Assembly: GCA_934293575.1 (NCBI GenBank)
Contig: CAKQYU010000002.1
Location: forward strand, 1-64,000
DNA from: an uncultured Lachnospiraceae bacterium
Lineage (GTDB): Bacteria; Bacillota; Clostridia; Lachnospirales; Lachnospiraceae
DNA: 64,000 nt
Reading direction: 5' to 3'
The notes beneath the pieces were generated by a model that saw only the letters and a program-made list of their open reading frames with translations, did not search any database and was not told where the DNA came from. Shown one piece after another: positions 32,987 to 40,752 of this stretch. The translations under genes and the position numbers were made by a program. Position 1 is the first letter of the stretch; the number at the start of each line of letters is the position of its first letter.

Positions 32987-33522
32987 GCAAAATCCTCCTT
33001 TATATGTGCTGACATTTTTGTAAGTGCCCGGCTTTTAATGGAACGAATGGTGCCTTCCTTGCTTTTTAAAAGTCCGGCAACTTCTCTGCTCGAATATCCG
33101 GCAATGACGATTAAGGATATAACGGTTCGTTCCATCTCATTCAATGTGGAAAAGGCATGACGGATATCCAATTCCTCCGCGTACGGTTTTTCGGCAGCCG
33201 CAATATCTTCTGTATCGGCATTGTTTGATAACATTTGCCGGTTGCTGACATAAACCGCCATCTGGCGTTTACATTTTGTTGTTAAAATCTGAAAAATCCA
33301 TGCTTTAAATTTCTCCGGCTTTTTAAGGTTCTTAATGCCGGAAAATGCATCTAAAACCGTTTCACTGATAATATCTTCTGCATCCTGTTCGTTTCCGAGC
33401 ATATAATATGCAAAACGATACATATCTTTGTAGTAAAGCTCATATAGTTTGCAAAAGGAATCGGTATTTCCGTTCCGTGCAAGAAGTACATGAGCGGTCA
33501 GTTCTTCTTTGTTCAAATACAT
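32983..33522 (-). CDS. ECF-type RNA polymerase sigma factor
   Basis: A 179-residue sigma factor with region 2 (FCKLYELYYKDMYRFAYYML...EDAEDIISETVLDAF pattern, key residues YRFAYYMLGNEQDAEDI) and region 4 (LNEMERTVISLIVIAGYSSREVAGLLKSKEGTIRS, key YSSREVA). It directs RNA polymerase to a small regulon. It overlaps the downstream beta-propeller gene by four bases, so the pair is translationally coupled. Upstream, the minus strand carries TGCAACACTTT about 60 bases before the start, similar to the AAC-containing -35 boxes of ECF promoters, which would fit autoregulation. Confidence 0.93.
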   Translation of the reverse strand: MYLNKEELTAHVLLARNGNTDSFCKLYELYYKDMYRFAYYMLGNEQDAEDIISETVLDAFSGIKNLKKPEKFKAWIFQILTTKCKRQMAVYVSNRQMLSNNADTEDIAAAEKPYAEELDIRHAFSTLNEMERTVISLIVIAGYSSREVAGLLKSKEGTIRSIKSRALTKMSAHIKEDFA

Positions 33523-33599
33523 TCACCTCGCTTTTAATTCATCAGGTCGGGAACCTGTCTGATATATGTGTGTAATAAATTTATAAAAGTGTTGCATGA

Positions 33600-33632
33600 A
33601 AAATAAAAATGCAGACATTTAGTTGTCTGCAT
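33600..33632 (-). terminator. rho-independent terminator overlapping the stop codon
   Basis: On the minus strand ATGCAGACA pairs with TGTCTGCAT (arms 33624-33632 and 33609-33617 on the plus strand), followed by TTTTATTTTTC. The stop codon TAA of the 211-residue protein gene lies in the loop. Confidence 0.8.
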
Positions 33633-34254
33633 GATTGGTTTGCCTTATGTTTTCCAGTTTCCGGACGATTGTTTTCCCTGCAATACTTTCTTTATCGGGA
33701 ATGGCATCATACAGGGAATTGAATTGTTCTATCCGCTCATGAGAGTAATAGTAGTTTCCCAAAAGTACATAGGTGGAAGAAATGTCGGTACCAATCCGGA
33801 TACAATATTGGGATATGGCGACAGCTTCTTTTGGAAACTCATCCATAATGCAGTCTGCATACAGAGAAAGTGTACGGATATAGCGGCTGTAGTTTGCATC
33901 GGCGGAAGAAAGCTGTTCAAGATTTGCCGGCCCATACCGCTCTTTTAATTCCACATTGGAAACACCGATTAAATTCAACATTTTTGTGTCGGAAAGTTCC
34001 TGAAAAATTTTCCGATATTCCACAATCTTTGATTGCATATTTTTATCTTTTAAGGTAATATCAAGAGGTAACTGGTCAAAGGGAATCGTGATATATGGAA
34101 GGTTTGATATATCCTGCCTTCTGGTAAAGTTGGCATTTTCCTCTCTTTTTATATAAGAAGCAACGGAATTTTTGTCATTGCCGCGATTCTTACCGGCATT
34201 ATGCTTAAGTACCAGTCCCAATATAATAATTGTAGGTAATAATAATGGTCTCAT
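33619..34254 (-). CDS. membrane-anchored hypothetical protein
   Basis: A 211-residue protein with a short N-terminal hydrophobic helix (LLLPTIIILGLVLKH), a linker, and a soluble helical domain (from about residue 55) including ITIPFDQLPLDITL, MQSKIVEYRKIFQELSDTKML and repeated helix pairs such as YIRTLSLYADCIM and YVLLGNYYYSHERIEQF that recall TPR-like packing. I do not recognise the family. It has its own terminator and a minus-strand promoter candidate upstream, and is flanked by an ECF sigma operon and a VanW gene. Probably an envelope protein. Confidence 0.7.
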   Translation of the reverse strand: MRPLLLPTIIILGLVLKHNAGKNRGNDKNSVASYIKREENANFTRRQDISNLPYITIPFDQLPLDITLKDKNMQSKIVEYRKIFQELSDTKMLNLIGVSNVELKERYGPANLEQLSSADANYSRYIRTLSLYADCIMDEFPKEAVAISQYCIRIGTDISSTYVLLGNYYYSHERIEQFNSLYDAIPDKESIAGKTIVRKLENIRQTNHADN

Positions 34255-34284
34255 AATAGATCCTTTCAGAAAAGAGGTGTAAGA

Positions 34285-34392
34285 ATGTTTAATTTTAGCA
34301 ATAAAAAAAGAACACGTATTCTAACTTCAATCGTTGCAATCCTGTTAGCAGTCGTTATGGTTGCAAGTCTTGTTGTCACAGCTGTATTTTAA
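34285..34392 (+). CDS. 35-residue single-helix membrane peptide
   Basis: MFNFSNKKRTRILTS followed by one hydrophobic helix (VAILLAVVMVASLVVTAVF): a positively charged cytosolic head and a membrane anchor that ends at the stop codon. ATG follows AAAGAGGTGTAAGA, a credible ribosome binding site. The layout resembles the very small Prli42/DUF4044-type peptides of Firmicutes, one of which anchors the stressosome in Listeria, but the match is by length and topology only. It is divergent from the hypothetical membrane protein gene, 30 bases apart. Confidence 0.6.
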   Translation: MFNFSNKKRTRILTSIVAILLAVVMVASLVVTAVF

Positions 34393-34422
34393 GAATACAT
34401 TGTCTCTTATCTGGTTAAGTAA

Positions 34423-34451
34423 AATATACAAAATAAAAAGAGAAAAGTCAA
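34423..34451 (-). promoter_or_regulatory. minus-strand promoter candidate
   Basis: Reading the minus strand: TTGACT (34451-34446), 17 bases, TATATT (34428-34423). It would drive the 211-residue protein gene and produce RNA antisense to the whole 35-residue peptide gene on the way. Confidence 0.5.
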
Positions 34452-34487
34452 TTTCTTAGTAAATTATGACAGTATTGGGGGAAGGAC

Positions 34488-34515
34488 TTGAAAAGCAATC
34501 CGATTATGATACAAT
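34488..34515 (+). promoter_or_regulatory. promoter candidate for the VanW protein gene
   Basis: TTGAAA (34488-34493), 16 bases, TACAAT (34510-34515), 57 bases before the start codon. Confidence 0.6.
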
Positions 34516-34571
34516 GACTAAAGGATTGAAAGACAGATTTAACAAATAAAACCATATAAGGATATGATAGA

Positions 34572-36059
34572 ATGAAAAGAAGATTAGCAAAATTAATGGT
34601 GTTTATGGCAGTGGCAGGAATCACAGTAAGTATAGTACATATGAATGTTGCTGCAAAGACAGATAACAAGAAGGATGACGGAAAGATATACGATGGCGTA
34701 TATCTTGACAGTGTATATGTCGGAGGACTGACGAAGGAAGAAGCCGAAACGCAGTATTCGGAATACATTGACGGTATTGAGAATCTGACGGTTACGTTTA
34801 CTTCCGGTGATGATAAGTTTGTTACAACGTTAGGGGAATTGGATATTTCCGTATCTGCGGAAGATGCGGTTGAACAGGCTTATAACTACGGACGTCAGGG
34901 TAATATTTTATCAAGATACAAAGAAATCAAGAATTTAGAGACAGATAACGCAGTTTTGGTTCCGGAGAAAACTGTTGACGAGGATGTGTTGACTCACAAA
35001 TTGGAGGATGATGCAAAGGATTTGGTAAAAGCTCCGGAGAATGCATCCATTTCCATGGAAAACGGTGAGTTTGTAATCCAGCCGGGTGTAAAGGGAACTG
35101 CGGTAGCAATTGATGATACAATCAAAAACTTCAATGACTATATGGAACAGCCTTGGGAGCAGAAACCGGTAGAAGTGGAGGCGGTAATCGAAGAAACCGA
35201 TCCGGAATATACAGAAGAAGATTTTGCAATGATTGATGATGTGCTGGGTTCTTTTTCTACCAAATATTCAGCAGGTAATTCAAATCGTATCAATAACCTG
35301 ATTAATGGTACGAATCGTATCAATGGTACGGTTTTGATGCCGGGTGAGCAGTTTTCCGTAAACAAAGGCTTAGGGGAGAGAACCGAGGAGAACGGTTATT
35401 CTTCTGCCGGTCAGTATGTAAATAATGAGTTGACAGACGGCGTTGGCGGAGGTATCTGTCAGGTATCAACAACACTTTATAATGCGGTGTTGATTGCAGA
35501 GTTACAGGTAGATGAAAGATATCCACATTCCTTAACTGTAAGTTATGTGAAGCTTGGAAGGGATGCGGCGATTGCCGGTGACTATATGGATTTCAAATTT
35601 ACCAATAATACAAACTATCCGATTTATATTTCCGGTTATGCCGGTGGCGGAAGTGTGTCATTTGCAATCTACGGACATGATGAGCGTGAAGAAGGCAGAA
35701 CCATTGATTTTGAAAGTAAAACGATTGAAACCTATGAGCCGGATGATCCGGAAGAGATAAAGGATGATACCTTAGAAGAAGGTAAGAGAGTTGTAGAGGA
35801 ACAGCCTCATACCGGATATTATGTAGAATTGTGGAAAAAGGTATATAAAGATGGTGAGCTGGTAGATTCTTATCTGGTGCCATGGGGAAAGAGCCAGTAC
35901 TCAAAAACAAATGGTAAGGTTCGGGTTGGAACGAAGAAAGTAGAGACGCCGGCAACACCAACACCAACGGAACCGACAACACCAAGTACGCCGACAACAC
36001 CAACAACGGAAACGCCGACAACAGAGGCGCCAACAACGGAAGCACCGACGACACCATAA
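34572..36059 (+). CDS. secreted VanW family protein with Thr/Pro-rich tail
   Basis: A 495-residue exported protein: N-terminal signal segment (KLMVFMAVAGITVSIVHMNVAA), a peptidoglycan-binding-like region of the YoaR type (VYLDSVYVGGLTKEEAETQYSEYI ... PGVKGTAVAIDDTI), then the VanW domain (LMPGEQFSVNKGLGERTEENGY, GGGICQVSTTLYNAVL) and a ~35-residue tail of TPTEPTTPSTPTTP-like repeats with TEAPT units. VanW proteins are found in vancomycin-resistance and sporulation/cell-wall contexts; their reaction is not known to me. The low-complexity tail probably crosses or interacts with the wall. No LPXTG signal. The next gene starts 14 bases later. Confidence 0.92.
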   Translation: MKRRLAKLMVFMAVAGITVSIVHMNVAAKTDNKKDDGKIYDGVYLDSVYVGGLTKEEAETQYSEYIDGIENLTVTFTSGDDKFVTTLGELDISVSAEDAVEQAYNYGRQGNILSRYKEIKNLETDNAVLVPEKTVDEDVLTHKLEDDAKDLVKAPENASISMENGEFVIQPGVKGTAVAIDDTIKNFNDYMEQPWEQKPVEVEAVIEETDPEYTEEDFAMIDDVLGSFSTKYSAGNSNRINNLINGTNRINGTVLMPGEQFSVNKGLGERTEENGYSSAGQYVNNELTDGVGGGICQVSTTLYNAVLIAELQVDERYPHSLTVSYVKLGRDAAIAGDYMDFKFTNNTNYPIYISGYAGGGSVSFAIYGHDEREEGRTIDFESKTIETYEPDDPEEIKDDTLEEGKRVVEEQPHTGYYVELWKKVYKDGELVDSYLVPWGKSQYSKTNGKVRVGTKKVETPATPTPTEPTTPSTPTTPTTETPTTEAPTTEAPTTP

Positions 36060-36072
36060 GAGGAGAACGCGT

Positions 36073-37074
36073 ATGAAAACGGGTAAATTACCGGAGCATA
36101 CACTAAAACGTTCTGTATTATCAACGATAAGATATCGGAATGATAAGATTTCGTCATTACCGGGTATTGGATATGATGGGGCAGTGATGGGCGACATAGT
36201 AACAGCTATGAGTTCCACTGCCTTTTGTTATACAGGAAATGAACAGTATGCAATCTGTAATGCAATGAACAACTTAATAGCAGAGGGAGCAAGACCATTT
36301 GGTGTTGAAATTGCGGTTTTGTTGCCAGAGCATAGTGAAGAAGCGGATTTAAGAAGAATTATGGACTCTTTGGCTCATTATGCGGAAAAATATCAGATAG
36401 GGATACTCGGAGGACATACCGAACTGATTCCATCGGTTCAGTATCCAACGGTTGTTATTACCGCATTTGGAAAGAAGCTATGGGAGAATCAATATAAGAA
36501 GGTCACAGCCGGAATGGATATTGTCATGACAAAATGGGTTGGTTTATATGGTGGAGCTCTCTTAGCGGATGTGAAGCGGGAGGAGTTATTGACCAAATAT
36601 CCGGGAAGTTATATTGACACTGCCAAACAATATATGGAAGAAACGTCTTTGATGCCGGAAATTTCTGTAATGGAGGCTGCAGTCGCGGAACATCCTGATT
36701 GCATATATGCTGCGCATGATGTGACAAACGGAGGATTGTTTGGGGCATTGTGGCAGCTGCTGAGCGCCTGTGATTGTGGTGGAACCATGCAGTTAAAAGA
36801 CATTTATATGAAACAGGAAGTAATCGAAATCTGTGAATATTTTGACTTGAATCCTTACATGATGAATGGACAGGGAAGCCTGCTGATTATCGGAAAAGAT
36901 GGCAAGGATTTGGTAGAACGCTTTCAGAATGCAGGAATTGCGGCGCATGTAATCGGGAATACAACAAAGGGACCGGATCGAAAGGTAATGATAGGAGAAG
37001 AAGAGCGTTTTTTGGTTCCTCCAAAAGGAGATGCATTAAATGTTGTATTTTATGGCCAGAAAATGCAGATATAA
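36073..37074 (+). CDS. AIR synthase-related (HypE/PurM-like) protein
   Basis: A 333-residue protein of the AIR-synthase fold: YDGAVMGDIVTAMSSTAF corresponds to the N-terminal acidic segment, NAMNNLIAEGARPFGVEIAVLLPE to the dimer core, IGILGGHTELIPSV to the ATP-binding glycine region and AAHDVTNGGLFGALWQLL to the C-terminal part. Members include HypE and thiamine-phosphate kinase-like enzymes; here no hydrogenase or purine genes are nearby. It heads an operon with an Lrp-type regulator and an aminotransferase, so an amino-acid-linked role is possible but unproven. GAGGAGAACGCGT ribosome binding site. Confidence 0.8.
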   Translation: MKTGKLPEHTLKRSVLSTIRYRNDKISSLPGIGYDGAVMGDIVTAMSSTAFCYTGNEQYAICNAMNNLIAEGARPFGVEIAVLLPEHSEEADLRRIMDSLAHYAEKYQIGILGGHTELIPSVQYPTVVITAFGKKLWENQYKKVTAGMDIVMTKWVGLYGGALLADVKREELLTKYPGSYIDTAKQYMEETSLMPEISVMEAAVAEHPDCIYAAHDVTNGGLFGALWQLLSACDCGGTMQLKDIYMKQEVIEICEYFDLNPYMMNGQGSLLIIGKDGKDLVERFQNAGIAAHVIGNTTKGPDRKVMIGEEERFLVPPKGDALNVVFYGQKMQI

Positions 37075-37085
37075 AGGAGATTATG

Positions 37086-37577
37086 ATGCAGAATACACGA
37101 TTAAAGATATTAAAGATGATAGAAAATAATCCAAAGCTGGAAACAAAGGATATGGCAACCATGTTGGGATTGGATGAATCTTTTATTATCAATACAATTC
37201 ATGATATGGAACAGGAGCAGATTATCTGCGGATATAACACAGTGATTAACTGGGACAAGACAGATGATGAACGGGTTATTGCCCTGATTGAGGTAAAGGT
37301 CACTCCACAAAGAGGACAGGGATTTGATAAGATTGCAGAGCGCATTTATAATTATGAAGAAGTTACTTCTTTGTATTTGATGTCAGGCGGCTTTGATATG
37401 ACGGTTATCATAGAAGGAAAGACCATGAAAGAAGTTGCTCAGTTTGTATCAAGGAAACTGGCTCCGATGGAAGACGTGCTTAGTACCTCTACTCATTTTG
37501 TGTTGAAGAAATACAAAGAAAACGGAACGAAAATCGAACAACGCAAGAAAGATGAGAGACAGGTGGTGACAGCATGA
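37086..37577 (+). CDS. Lrp/AsnC family transcriptional regulator
   Basis: A 163-residue regulator with an N-terminal helix-turn-helix (RLKILKMIENNPKLETKDMA, LGLDESFIINTIHDMEQEQII) and a C-terminal RAM/AsnC effector domain (VIALIEVKVTPQRGQGFDKI, LYLMSGGFDMTVIIEGKTM). Two adjacent ATGs are available; 37086 is better spaced from AAAGGAG than 37083. It overlaps the aminotransferase start by four bases, so regulator and enzyme are made together. The wing ends in a longer charged tail (KIEQRKKDERQ). Confidence 0.92.
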   Translation: MQNTRLKILKMIENNPKLETKDMATMLGLDESFIINTIHDMEQEQIICGYNTVINWDKTDDERVIALIEVKVTPQRGQGFDKIAERIYNYEEVTSLYLMSGGFDMTVIIEGKTMKEVAQFVSRKLAPMEDVLSTSTHFVLKKYKENGTKIEQRKKDERQVVTA

Positions 37578-38743
37578 GAAATCCTTTGTCAGAAAAAGTA
37601 ATCCGGATGAAACCATCGGGAATCCGTAAGTTTTTTGATATTGTCAGTGAAATGCCGGATGCTATTTCGTTGGGTGTTGGAGAACCGGATTTTGACACAC
37701 CGTGGTCCGTGCGGGAAGAGGGCATTTATTCTCTGGAAAGAGGACGGACATTTTATACCTCAAATGCAGGTTTGTCAGAATTGCGGCAGGCAATCTGTGA
37801 ATATATGGAACGAAGATTTTTGGTCAGTTATGATTTCAAAAAAGAATGTCTGCTGACTGTTGGAGGCAGTGAGGGAATCGATGTAGCACTTCGTGCAATG
37901 CTAAATCCCGGAGATGAGGTTATCATTCCGCAGCCTTGTTATGTTTCTTATGTTCCATGTGTGGATTTGGCAGATGGAGTACCGGTAACGATTGATTTAA
38001 AAAATGAGAATAAATTCCGGTTGACCGGGGAAGAGTTGGAAGCTGCTATTACGGATAAAACGAAGGTTCTTATATTATCTTATCCGAATAATCCGACCGG
38101 AGCAATCATGGAGCGGGAAGATTTGGAGGCAATTGCGAAGATTATTATAAAACATGATCTGTTTGTTATTTCCGATGAAATCTATGCGGAACTGACCTAT
38201 AACGGCGGTCACGTCAGTATTGCATCCCTTCCGGGAATGAAGGAACGAACCATTGTCATCAGTGGATTTTCCAAGGCGTTTGCCATGACGGGATGGCGGC
38301 TTGGTTACGCGTTAGGACCGGCATGTATCATTGAACAGATGACCAAGATTCATCAGTTTGCAATTATGTGCGCACCTACAACAAGCCAGTATGCAGCGAT
38401 TTCGGCAATGCGGGATTGTGATAAAGATGTGGAGCATATGCGGGAATCTTATGACCAGAGGAGAAAATTCTTGCTGAATGAATTTAAGGAGATGGGATTG
38501 CCATGCTTTGAACCGCAGGGCGCATTTTATATGTTCCCATGTATCAGGAAATTTGGATTGACTTCGGAAGAATTTGCAACACGTCTGCTGCATTCCAAGA
38601 AACTGGCAGTTGTACCGGGAGATGCATTCGGTGAGTGTGGGGAAGGATTCCTCAGAGTTTCTTACGCATATTCGTTAGATGAGTTAAAGGAAGCAATGGG
38701 GCGCATCCGGGAATTTATAAAAGAGTTATCAATAGAAGAATAG
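37574..38743 (+). CDS. pyridoxal-phosphate aminotransferase, class I/II
   Basis: A 389-residue fold-type I aminotransferase: SLGVGEPDFDTP at the N-terminus, YPNNPTGAIM, SDEIYAELTYNGGH and the PLP lysine in SGFSKAFAMTGWRLGYALG, with the C-terminal arginine region FLRVSYAYS. Its sequence style fits the alanine/aromatic branch (PatA/AlaT-like). The start lies within the last codons of the Lrp-type regulator (ATGA overlap). Substrate cannot be fixed from sequence; co-location with an Lrp regulator suggests control by the amino acid it handles. A strong terminator follows. Confidence 0.93.
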   Translation: MRNPLSEKVIRMKPSGIRKFFDIVSEMPDAISLGVGEPDFDTPWSVREEGIYSLERGRTFYTSNAGLSELRQAICEYMERRFLVSYDFKKECLLTVGGSEGIDVALRAMLNPGDEVIIPQPCYVSYVPCVDLADGVPVTIDLKNENKFRLTGEELEAAITDKTKVLILSYPNNPTGAIMEREDLEAIAKIIIKHDLFVISDEIYAELTYNGGHVSIASLPGMKERTIVISGFSKAFAMTGWRLGYALGPACIIEQMTKIHQFAIMCAPTTSQYAAISAMRDCDKDVEHMRESYDQRRKFLLNEFKEMGLPCFEPQGAFYMFPCIRKFGLTSEEFATRLLHSKKLAVVPGDAFGECGEGFLRVSYAYSLDELKEAMGRIREFIKELSIEE

Positions 38744-38751
38744 AGAAAACA

Positions 38752-38793
38752 AACAGGGCAGCCGTTCCGTTGTGGGATGACTGCCCTGTTTTT
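38752..38793. terminator. bidirectional terminator
   Basis: AACAGGGCAG (38752-38761) and CTGCCCTGTT (38781-38790) form a perfect 10-bp stem. TTT follows on the plus strand and TTTGTTTTC on the minus strand, so it can end both the aminotransferase operon and the convergent zinc-ribbon cluster. Confidence 0.85.
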
Positions 38794-38797
38794 GTGT

Positions 38798-39565
38798 TTA
38801 GTTTATTTCCTGAATATGGCTGAATGACCATGCGTGGATATTGATTTCAATGATTGCCGTGCCACAGTACTCACAAAATTTAGCGCCCAAAGAAGAAATC
38901 GGAGCACCGCAGTTTGGACAGTTTAATCCAAGTGCATTGTCAAGCTCATTTTCAATTTTGTCACGATCCTGGATATAGATTAAATCCGTATTGTATTTGG
39001 TCTGGTATTTGTATACCTTATCCCCACTGACAACCTGACCGTCCTCATTCGTAATATAGTGAAAACATTCCAATGCTGACTGGAAAGTTATGATACAACG
39101 CCCCGCGGTCTTCCGGTATTGGTTAATTTCTGTCCGATGGATTTTGACACTGTCAAAGTGTTCTTTCTGTCCGTTGGAATTGAGCATTTCAATGTGATTT
39201 TCCAATTGCTGTTTTAACTCGGTATTGCCATCTTGTAAAATGGTGGTGTTAGCGGCAGTAACGGCTCTTAAATAAGAGGTCAGAACATTGTTTGCCCGCT
39301 CCTTCATTTCGTTATACTCAAAATCCGGAAAGTCAGAACTGATTTTCGGTAACAAAAGACTGGTCATAGCGGAAACGGATTTCGGTGTTGTCGCGTATTC
39401 CTGTTTCATTTGTGTTGCAGCCTGTGTGATATCGGATGTTCCAAACAAACTCAGTGAGGTTTGTCGTATTTTTCTCCGAATCTGACTGTAGGCATAATAA
39501 ATGATTCCTATGATTGCCAGAATTAAAACTAATATAACGATAATTGATATAATTGTAAATTTCAT
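38798..39565 (-). CDS. membrane protein with TIM44-like and zinc-ribbon domains
   Basis: A 255-residue protein: N-terminal transmembrane helix (IISIIVILVLILAIIGIIYYAY), a helical-plus-beta domain similar to the Tim44-like fold (ITQAATQMKQEYATTPKSVSAM, FEYNEMKERANNVLTSYLRAV, RCIITFQSALECFHYITN), and a C-terminal zinc ribbon with CPNCGAPI and CEYCGTAI. It is the last of three minus-strand genes with an SPFH protein and a two-ribbon membrane protein, an arrangement like ydjG-ydjH-ydjI of Bacillus subtilis, where the membrane partners recruit the SPFH protein YdjI. Confidence 0.75.
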   Translation of the reverse strand: MKFTIISIIVILVLILAIIGIIYYAYSQIRRKIRQTSLSLFGTSDITQAATQMKQEYATTPKSVSAMTSLLLPKISSDFPDFEYNEMKERANNVLTSYLRAVTAANTTILQDGNTELKQQLENHIEMLNSNGQKEHFDSVKIHRTEINQYRKTAGRCIITFQSALECFHYITNEDGQVVSGDKVYKYQTKYNTDLIYIQDRDKIENELDNALGLNCPNCGAPISSLGAKFCEYCGTAIIEINIHAWSFSHIQEIN

Positions 39566-39581
39566 ATTTTTGATTCCTTTA

Positions 39582-40679
39582 TTATCTTAATACACCCAGA
39601 TAGTACAAAATGGCAATGATTACAATAATGGCAATTACGGTAATAACAACCTTCGGTACAGAAATAGGTGTTTTGCCGGAGATTTTACCGGTCTGACCAT
39701 TTACCATAAACTGATACACCTTGTCATTGTATTTGAAGTTGGAAATCCATACAGGGAGTAACAGATATTTGTATGTAATATTATTAAAACTCGTTGTAAG
39801 ACGTACATTTCTTGTTCTGTCTGCACGATGGTCTTTGCGGATTTTATCGGCTACATGATTGTTCAACTTGGAACGGATGGATTTCATGGCAATAGCCCAT
39901 GCATCCTTTAATCCGACAGAATATCGTTCCGCAGCAAAACCCGCAATATATTCCGGTTTGTAGGCTTTATTCTTGGCAGTGTCAAATGGTTCTAACGCCC
40001 TCAAGATATGTTTGTCCTGGTCTCCGGTAGCGGCAACCAATTCGTCATCAATAAATTCGTTGTATTTTCCACTTGTCTGATGCCATTCTGTTTCTACATG
40101 TGTATTACCGTTCCGGTCTTTTTTTGTATGGTCGATTCCGTATTCACCGGAATAGGTAGAATAAGTCTGTGTATCGAAAGTCCAATATGGAAGATAGATT
40201 CCCTTAAAACGATCCGGTTTTGCACTGTTTTTGGCAAGCTTCGGACAGAAGAACTTTTTCTTGATCCATTTATGAAATAATTCGGATGCCTGTTTATCTG
40301 AAATCGAAAAAGGAACTACGCCACCCGGTGCAATGGTGTCCACATCGTTTTGATCCATAACCTGATTGGAACCGCAAAATGGACATACGGCTGAGGTCTG
40401 AAGGGCATCATAAATCGATTCTGCTCCACAGGATTTGCATAGTACGGTTTTAGTCTGTACACCCCAGTCTTTGTTTGCGGTAAATTCTGCGGTGTTGAAG
40501 TCAAGTTCCTGTGCTTTTTTGGGGGTGTTTTTCTCCGTCTTAATGGCTTCTTCATATCCACAGTATGGACAGTGTAAGTTACCGGTTGCAGGGTCGAAAT
40601 CCATAACACCCATACATTGAGGACATTTTTTGTCGGTCTCTTCTTTTGTTTCGACAATGTTCATATTAAATTCATCCAT
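39582..40679 (-). CDS. TFIIB-type zinc-ribbon membrane protein, YdjG-like
   Basis: A 365-residue protein with two N-terminal zinc ribbons (CPQCMGVMDFDP...CPYCGYEE and CKSCGAESIYD...CPFCGSNQV), a long middle domain with aromatic-rich strands (YLPYWTFDTQTYSTYSGEYG) and a single helix at the very C-terminus (VVITVIAIIVIIAILYYLG). Cytosolic ribbons with a tail anchor match the B. subtilis YdjG type. It lies between the SPFH gene and the TIM44-like gene, separated from the SPFH gene by a hairpin, so its level may be set below that of the SPFH protein. Confidence 0.78.
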   Translation of the reverse strand: MDEFNMNIVETKEETDKKCPQCMGVMDFDPATGNLHCPYCGYEEAIKTEKNTPKKAQELDFNTAEFTANKDWGVQTKTVLCKSCGAESIYDALQTSAVCPFCGSNQVMDQNDVDTIAPGGVVPFSISDKQASELFHKWIKKKFFCPKLAKNSAKPDRFKGIYLPYWTFDTQTYSTYSGEYGIDHTKKDRNGNTHVETEWHQTSGKYNEFIDDELVAATGDQDKHILRALEPFDTAKNKAYKPEYIAGFAAERYSVGLKDAWAIAMKSIRSKLNNHVADKIRKDHRADRTRNVRLTTSFNNITYKYLLLPVWISNFKYNDKVYQFMVNGQTGKISGKTPISVPKVVITVIAIIVIIAILYYLGVLR

Positions 40680-40698
40680 GCTATTTCCCTCTCATATG

Positions 40699-40740
40699 AA
40701 AAACAAAGATGGCTTATGTAGGTACATAAGCACATCTTTG
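40699..40740 (-). terminator. partial terminator inside the zinc-ribbon/SPFH cluster
   Basis: On the minus strand CAAAGATG (40740-40733) pairs with CATCTTTG (40711-40704), and inside it CTTATGT with ACATAAG. The stem is followed by TTTTTCATATG. It lies between the SPFH gene and the zinc-ribbon gene. Confidence 0.75.
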
Positions 40741-40752
40741 CGTAATTTCTTA

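Noticed and set aside
35935..36057. Repetitive ACACCAACA-type DNA at the end of the VanW gene as a mobile or regulatory repeat
   Set aside because: It is simply the coding sequence of the Thr/Pro-rich tail.
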